Shown one piece after another: positions 6,936 to 8,903 of a DNA stretch of 8,903 nt (position 1 is its first letter; every line of letters begins with the position of its first letter). A program made the position numbers and the translations under genes. The notes below the pieces were generated by a model. The model saw nothing but the letters and a program-made list of their open reading frames with translations. It was not told where the DNA came from and did no database searches. Where the stretch lies: the NCBI GenBank assembly GCA_005889395.1, contig VBFX01000272.1, positions 1 through 8,903 of the forward strand. The letters run 5' to 3'. The DNA comes from Chloroflexota bacterium (GTDB lineage: Bacteria; Chloroflexota; Dormibacteria; CF-121).

Positions 6936-6938
6936 AAG
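6925..6938. repeat. Subterminal hairpin in the left end
   Basis: CTTGG (6925-6929) pairs with CCAAG (6934-6938) around a 4-base loop. A second 5-bp stem, GTAGG/CCTAC (6909-6913, 6921-6925), spans the element boundary. These could be part of a tnpB-associated RNA scaffold or of transposase-recognised ends. Confidence 0.45.
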
Positions 6939-6947
6939 CACGTTTTC

Positions 6948-8014
6948 TCAAGCTACGCACGCCCCACTGGGCCACGTTGGCGCTTGACGGCTCATGCCGA
7001 GCCGAAGAATATTGCGCGCCGCATTGACGTCGCGGTCGAGCACCATGCTGCAGGTGGGACAACGATGGACCCGCTCCGAAAGCGCCTTTGGAACCCGTGC
7101 TCCGCAGCCGGAGCAGATCTGCGAAGTGCCGTCCGGCGAAACAGCGACCACCTTGCTAGAAATCCCCGCGTCAGCCCTCGAATGTGGAGATCCTCCACCG
7201 CGATCAGACCGAATTCTGAGACCAGCCGTCGGCTCAACTGATGAGCGTGGTTCCCGCGAAGATTTCTGATCCGCTCGTGCAGTCGAGCCAACAGGAGACC
7301 AGCTTTTTGCCGACGCCGCGACCCCTTGACGCGCCGCGAAACCCGTCGCTGAGCCACGCGCAGCTGTCGGCGTGCCGCCCGGTAGGCGCGCGGTCCCGGA
7401 ATCAGCTCACCCGTCGATAGCGCAGCAAAGTTCTGGACGCCGAGGTCCACGCCCACGGCGCGCATCACCGTTCGAGCTGGGACGGCAGAAACCTGGAGCG
7501 CCAGGACGAAGCAGGCGTACCAGCGACCCGCAACACGGCGGATGGTCACCGTGCACACCTTCGCCGAGGCGGGCAGCTCCCGATGCCACTTCACCTTAAG
7601 ATGCCCGATTCCTAGAAGCGCCAGGCGCCGTTCTTGAATTAACCAGGCCGAGTCCCATGTCAGGCTGTCGTAGCGTCGTCGTGAGCGAAAGCGCGGATAA
7701 CCGGGCTTCTCCCCCGCCTTTACTCGGCGGAAAAAGGCTTGGTAGGCGCGTTCTAAGCGTCGCAAAGGGCTCCGCATGGCGGAGCAACTCATCTTTGACG
7801 GCCCATCACCCGTGGCCCGCAGCGCGGTCAACTCGCGGCACTGGCTCACGTACCCCACCCGCTGGCCGGTTCCGAAGGCATAGCGACGCTGTTCTAGCGC
7901 GGCGTTATAAAGGTCGCAAGCGAAGCCAAGCTGGGCCTCCAACGCAAGCCGCTGCCTTCGGGTGGGGTAAATCCGAAACCGATAGGTTCGATTGACTCGG
8001 GTCGGACTAGCCAT
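6948..8014 (-). pseudogene. tnpB: IS200/IS605 TnpB (OrfB), frameshifted with internal deletion
   Basis: TnpB is an RNA-guided RuvC-like nuclease encoded by IS200/IS605-type elements. From the ATG at 8014 the first frame gives the N-terminal region (TYRFRIYPTRRQ), KPGYPRFRSRRRYDSLTW (103-120), RuvC-I Asp190 in VGVDLGVQNF and RuvC-II Glu274 in IAVEDLHIRGL. At about 7154 the homology leaves this frame after GFLA. It resumes in another frame at VVAVSPDGTSQICSGCG (7151 onward), with a zinc ribbon CxxC...CxxC (CSGC, CPTC) and RuvC-III Asp in DRDVNAARN, ending at 6948. The usual ~24-residue stretch between these points (normally ...W..F...L.YKA...G) is missing. A deletion of about 70-75 bases with frameshift is therefore inferred. 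All three catalytic motifs survive but in separate frames. No tnpA accompanies it. Confidence 0.9.
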
Positions 8015-8031
8015 CGCGGACGAATTCTCAC

Positions 8032-8064
8032 GGCTCCCTCCGACAGCTGTCTGTCCGGGGAGCC
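8032..8064. repeat. Imperfect palindrome in the right end, upstream of tnpB
   Basis: GGCTCCC (8032-8038) pairs with GGGAGCC (8058-8064). Inside lies GACAG (8042-8046), pairing with CTGTC at 8051-8055 or directly at 8047-8051. The outer arm overlaps the right inverted repeat. It sits between the element end and the tnpB start, so it may be a transposase site or a 5' leader structure. Confidence 0.5.
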
Positions 8065-8079
8065 AAGTATGTTGTCGCC
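8057..8079 (-). repeat. Terminal inverted repeat, right
   Basis: Read on the minus strand it begins GGCGACAAC and matches the left repeat at 19 of 23 positions. It abuts the right copy of the 8-bp direct repeat. Confidence 0.8.
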
Positions 8080-8087
8080 CTTGGTAG
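8080..8087 (+). repeat. 8-bp direct repeat (target duplication), right copy
   Basis: CTTGGTAG is identical to 6905-6912 and directly abuts the outer end of the right inverted repeat. Confidence 0.8.
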
Positions 8088-8136
8088 CAATCTCGTCACG
8101 CCCAATGTAGGGACGGGGTCACGGCGTTGCTCTTGT

Positions 8137-8511
8137 ATGGACCTGGTGCGGGGGAGCCTCAGCGTCTTTGCCCTGCTCAATGCCGCCGGTTGGGCGGCGC
8201 TGGCGGCGGCATGGAAGTTCCATCCAGAGTGGGCGGAGCGGCTGCCGCTGCAGCTCGGGACCCATGAACGTTACCTAAAGGCCGCCCCCAAATGGGCTCG
8301 GCTCGCGGCCGCCCTCACCGGCTTCTGGACCCTGGCGGCAGGGCTCTACCTGACCGCCGGCCACAACACCGCCCCTTTCATCGTTATCGCCCTCTTCACG
8401 GCGGCGGCGGCCTGCCTGATCATCGCCATCGCCGCCGCGGGTGCAGTCTTCGGTGCCGTTCGGCCCGATCCTCTACCGGTCTCGCTGGAGGGTGGCGAGC
8501 AGCCGCTCTAA
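8137..8511 (+). CDS. Small three-helix membrane protein, unknown function
   Basis: I do not recognise this 124-residue protein. It shows three hydrophobic segments, about residues 7-26, 54-73 and 80-107, the last long and rich in Ala and Ile. They are joined by a polar loop (27-53, with WKFHPEWAERLP and ERYLKAAPKWAR), and a short proline-containing polar tail follows. It is probably an integral inner-membrane protein. The ATG at 8137 begins directly before the first helix; GTG at 8146 (codon 4) is an alternative, and no good Shine-Dalgarno precedes either. Its last 39 bases overlap the 3' end of a convergent minus-strand gene. Before the mobile element arrived it would have started 60 bases after galT on the same strand, so it may once have been co-transcribed with galT. 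Confidence 0.7.
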   Translation: MDLVRGSLSVFALLNAAGWAALAAAWKFHPEWAERLPLQLGTHERYLKAAPKWARLAAALTGFWTLAAGLYLTAGHNTAPFIVIALFTAAAACLIIAIAAAGAVFGAVRPDPLPVSLEGGEQPL

Positions 8512-8676
8512 CCGCCCGGCGGCCTCGTTCAGGTCGCGCGTAATCGAGGCGAGCTCCGTCGATGCGCCGGGCTGTAACTCGCCGGATTGAGCCAGCTGTG
8601 ACAGGCGATAGCCGGCGCCCATAACCGTGTTCTTCAGCCTGCGGAGCTGCTCCGCCGTGGGGGGAAGGTCAGCCAT
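8473..8676 (-). CDS. Small helical protein, unknown function
   Basis: This gene encodes 67 residues from the ATG at 8676 (MADLPPTAEQLRRLKN...). It is predicted to be mostly alpha-helical, with heptad-like Leu spacing at 43-64 (LASITRDLNEAAGRLERLLATL), so a coiled coil or small helical bundle is likely. It has no membrane segment or signal peptide. I do not recognise a family. Its start overlaps the stop of the upstream minus-strand gene (ATGGCTGA, 8 bases), which supports this start and suggests translational coupling. Its 3' end overlaps the convergent membrane-protein gene by 39 bases. A longer reading from 8739 exists but would run inside the upstream gene, so the shorter start is preferred. 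Confidence 0.6.
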   Translation of the reverse strand: MADLPPTAEQLRRLKNTVMGAGYRLSQLAQSGELQPGASTELASITRDLNEAAGRLERLLATLQRDR

Positions 8677-8903
8677 GGTTGCGCAGGGCCTGCGCCACTC
8701 CGGCAGCCAGCGCGGCATTGCGCTCGAGCAGCGCGACATTGGCGCGGATGACGCGGTCGCCCAGGCGGGCCTGCAGGCGGCTCAGCTCAGCCGGGGTTCG
8801 GTCGGGTCCGCGGGCGGTCGTCGCCTCGTCTCCCGCCAGCTCCGCCGCAGGGATGGCGAGGTCGCCCGAGGGTGGCTGACTGATCACGACCCCGGCGCCG
8901 CCG
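8669..8903 (-). CDS. C-terminal part of a gene running off the window, unknown function
   Basis: The minus-strand frame is open from the window edge to the TGA at 8669-8671. A GTG at 8887 could be a start, giving 72 residues, but codons upstream to the edge remain open (...GGAGVVISQPP), so the protein may be longer. The visible part has a Pro/Gly/Ala-rich stretch and then an amphipathic helix-rich end (SRLQARLGDRVIRANVALLER...). It has no recognisable motif. The 8-base overlap with the following small gene suggests that the two are co-translated and perhaps act together. Confidence 0.5.
   Translation of the reverse strand, partial: GGAGVVISQPPSGDLAIPAAELAGDEATTARGPDRTPAELSRLQARLGDRVIRANVALLERNAALAAGVAQALRNHG

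Larger units (their letters stand above)
6913..8079. mobile_element. TIR-bounded non-autonomous element carrying only a broken tnpB
   Basis: This 1,167-bp unit is bounded by 23-bp imperfect inverted repeats (6913-6935 and 8057-8079, 19 of 23 matching) and flanked by perfect 8-bp direct repeats CTTGGTAG. Its sole gene is a minus-strand tnpB pseudogene filling most of it. Neither a DDE transposase nor a tnpA (Y1 or serine) is present. IS200/IS605 elements, where tnpB normally lives, lack terminal inverted repeats and make no target duplication. The ends begin GGC, and an 8-bp duplication is known for families such as ISL3, IS6, IS1595 and IS256, so mobilisation in trans by such a transposase is the simplest inference. 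Removing the element and one repeat restores a 60-bp gap between galT and the downstream membrane-protein gene. Confidence 0.75.

Noticed and set aside
6984..7269. Plus-strand small frames opposite tnpB
   Set aside because: They are shadows of the tnpB zinc-ribbon region.
6902..8136. CRISPR array or other repeat array near tnpB
   Set aside because: There are no regularly spaced repeats; only paired end repeats are present.

Overview
The window is GC-rich bacterial DNA with close-packed, often overlapping genes, several GTG starts and a tRNA gene without an encoded CCA end. This looks like a chromosome segment of a high-GC, probably uncultured bacterium. Chloroflexota/Dormibacterota-like or actinobacterial-like lineages are possible, but nothing here is decisive for taxonomy.

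Positions 12-5754 form a plus-strand run of six genes that nearly all overlap at their junctions: an aldehyde dehydrogenase, an alpha/beta hydrolase with Cys in the nucleophile position, an arginase/agmatinase-family gene broken by a frameshift with a missing segment, a DAO-family FAD amine/amino-acid oxidoreductase, a lipoprotein related to parvulin-type foldases, and the 2H phosphoesterase ThpR. The first four suggest breakdown of an amine or guanidino compound: oxidative deamination to an aldehyde, oxidation to the acid, and hydrolytic removal of urea. The last two look like housekeeping passengers.

A tRNA-Arg(ACG) gene (5767-5840) follows, then galT (5885-6901), which encodes galactose-1-phosphate uridylyltransferase.

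Three bases after a 4-base spacer past the galT stop, the flanking DNA carries the first copy of an 8-bp direct repeat. The two copies bracket a 1,167-bp insertion (6913-8079). Its ends are 23-bp imperfect inverted repeats (19/23). The only gene inside is a minus-strand tnpB (IS200/IS605 OrfB, RNA-guided nuclease family), itself frameshifted and missing a piece between the second RuvC motif and the zinc ribbon. Inverted repeats with an 8-bp target duplication are not expected for IS200/IS605 elements. They suggest that a DDE-type transposase mobilised a non-autonomous unit carrying tnpB. This is the most unusual feature of the window.

The right end (8137-8903) holds a small three-helix membrane protein and two small overlapping minus-strand genes of unknown function. 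The second of these runs off the window edge.
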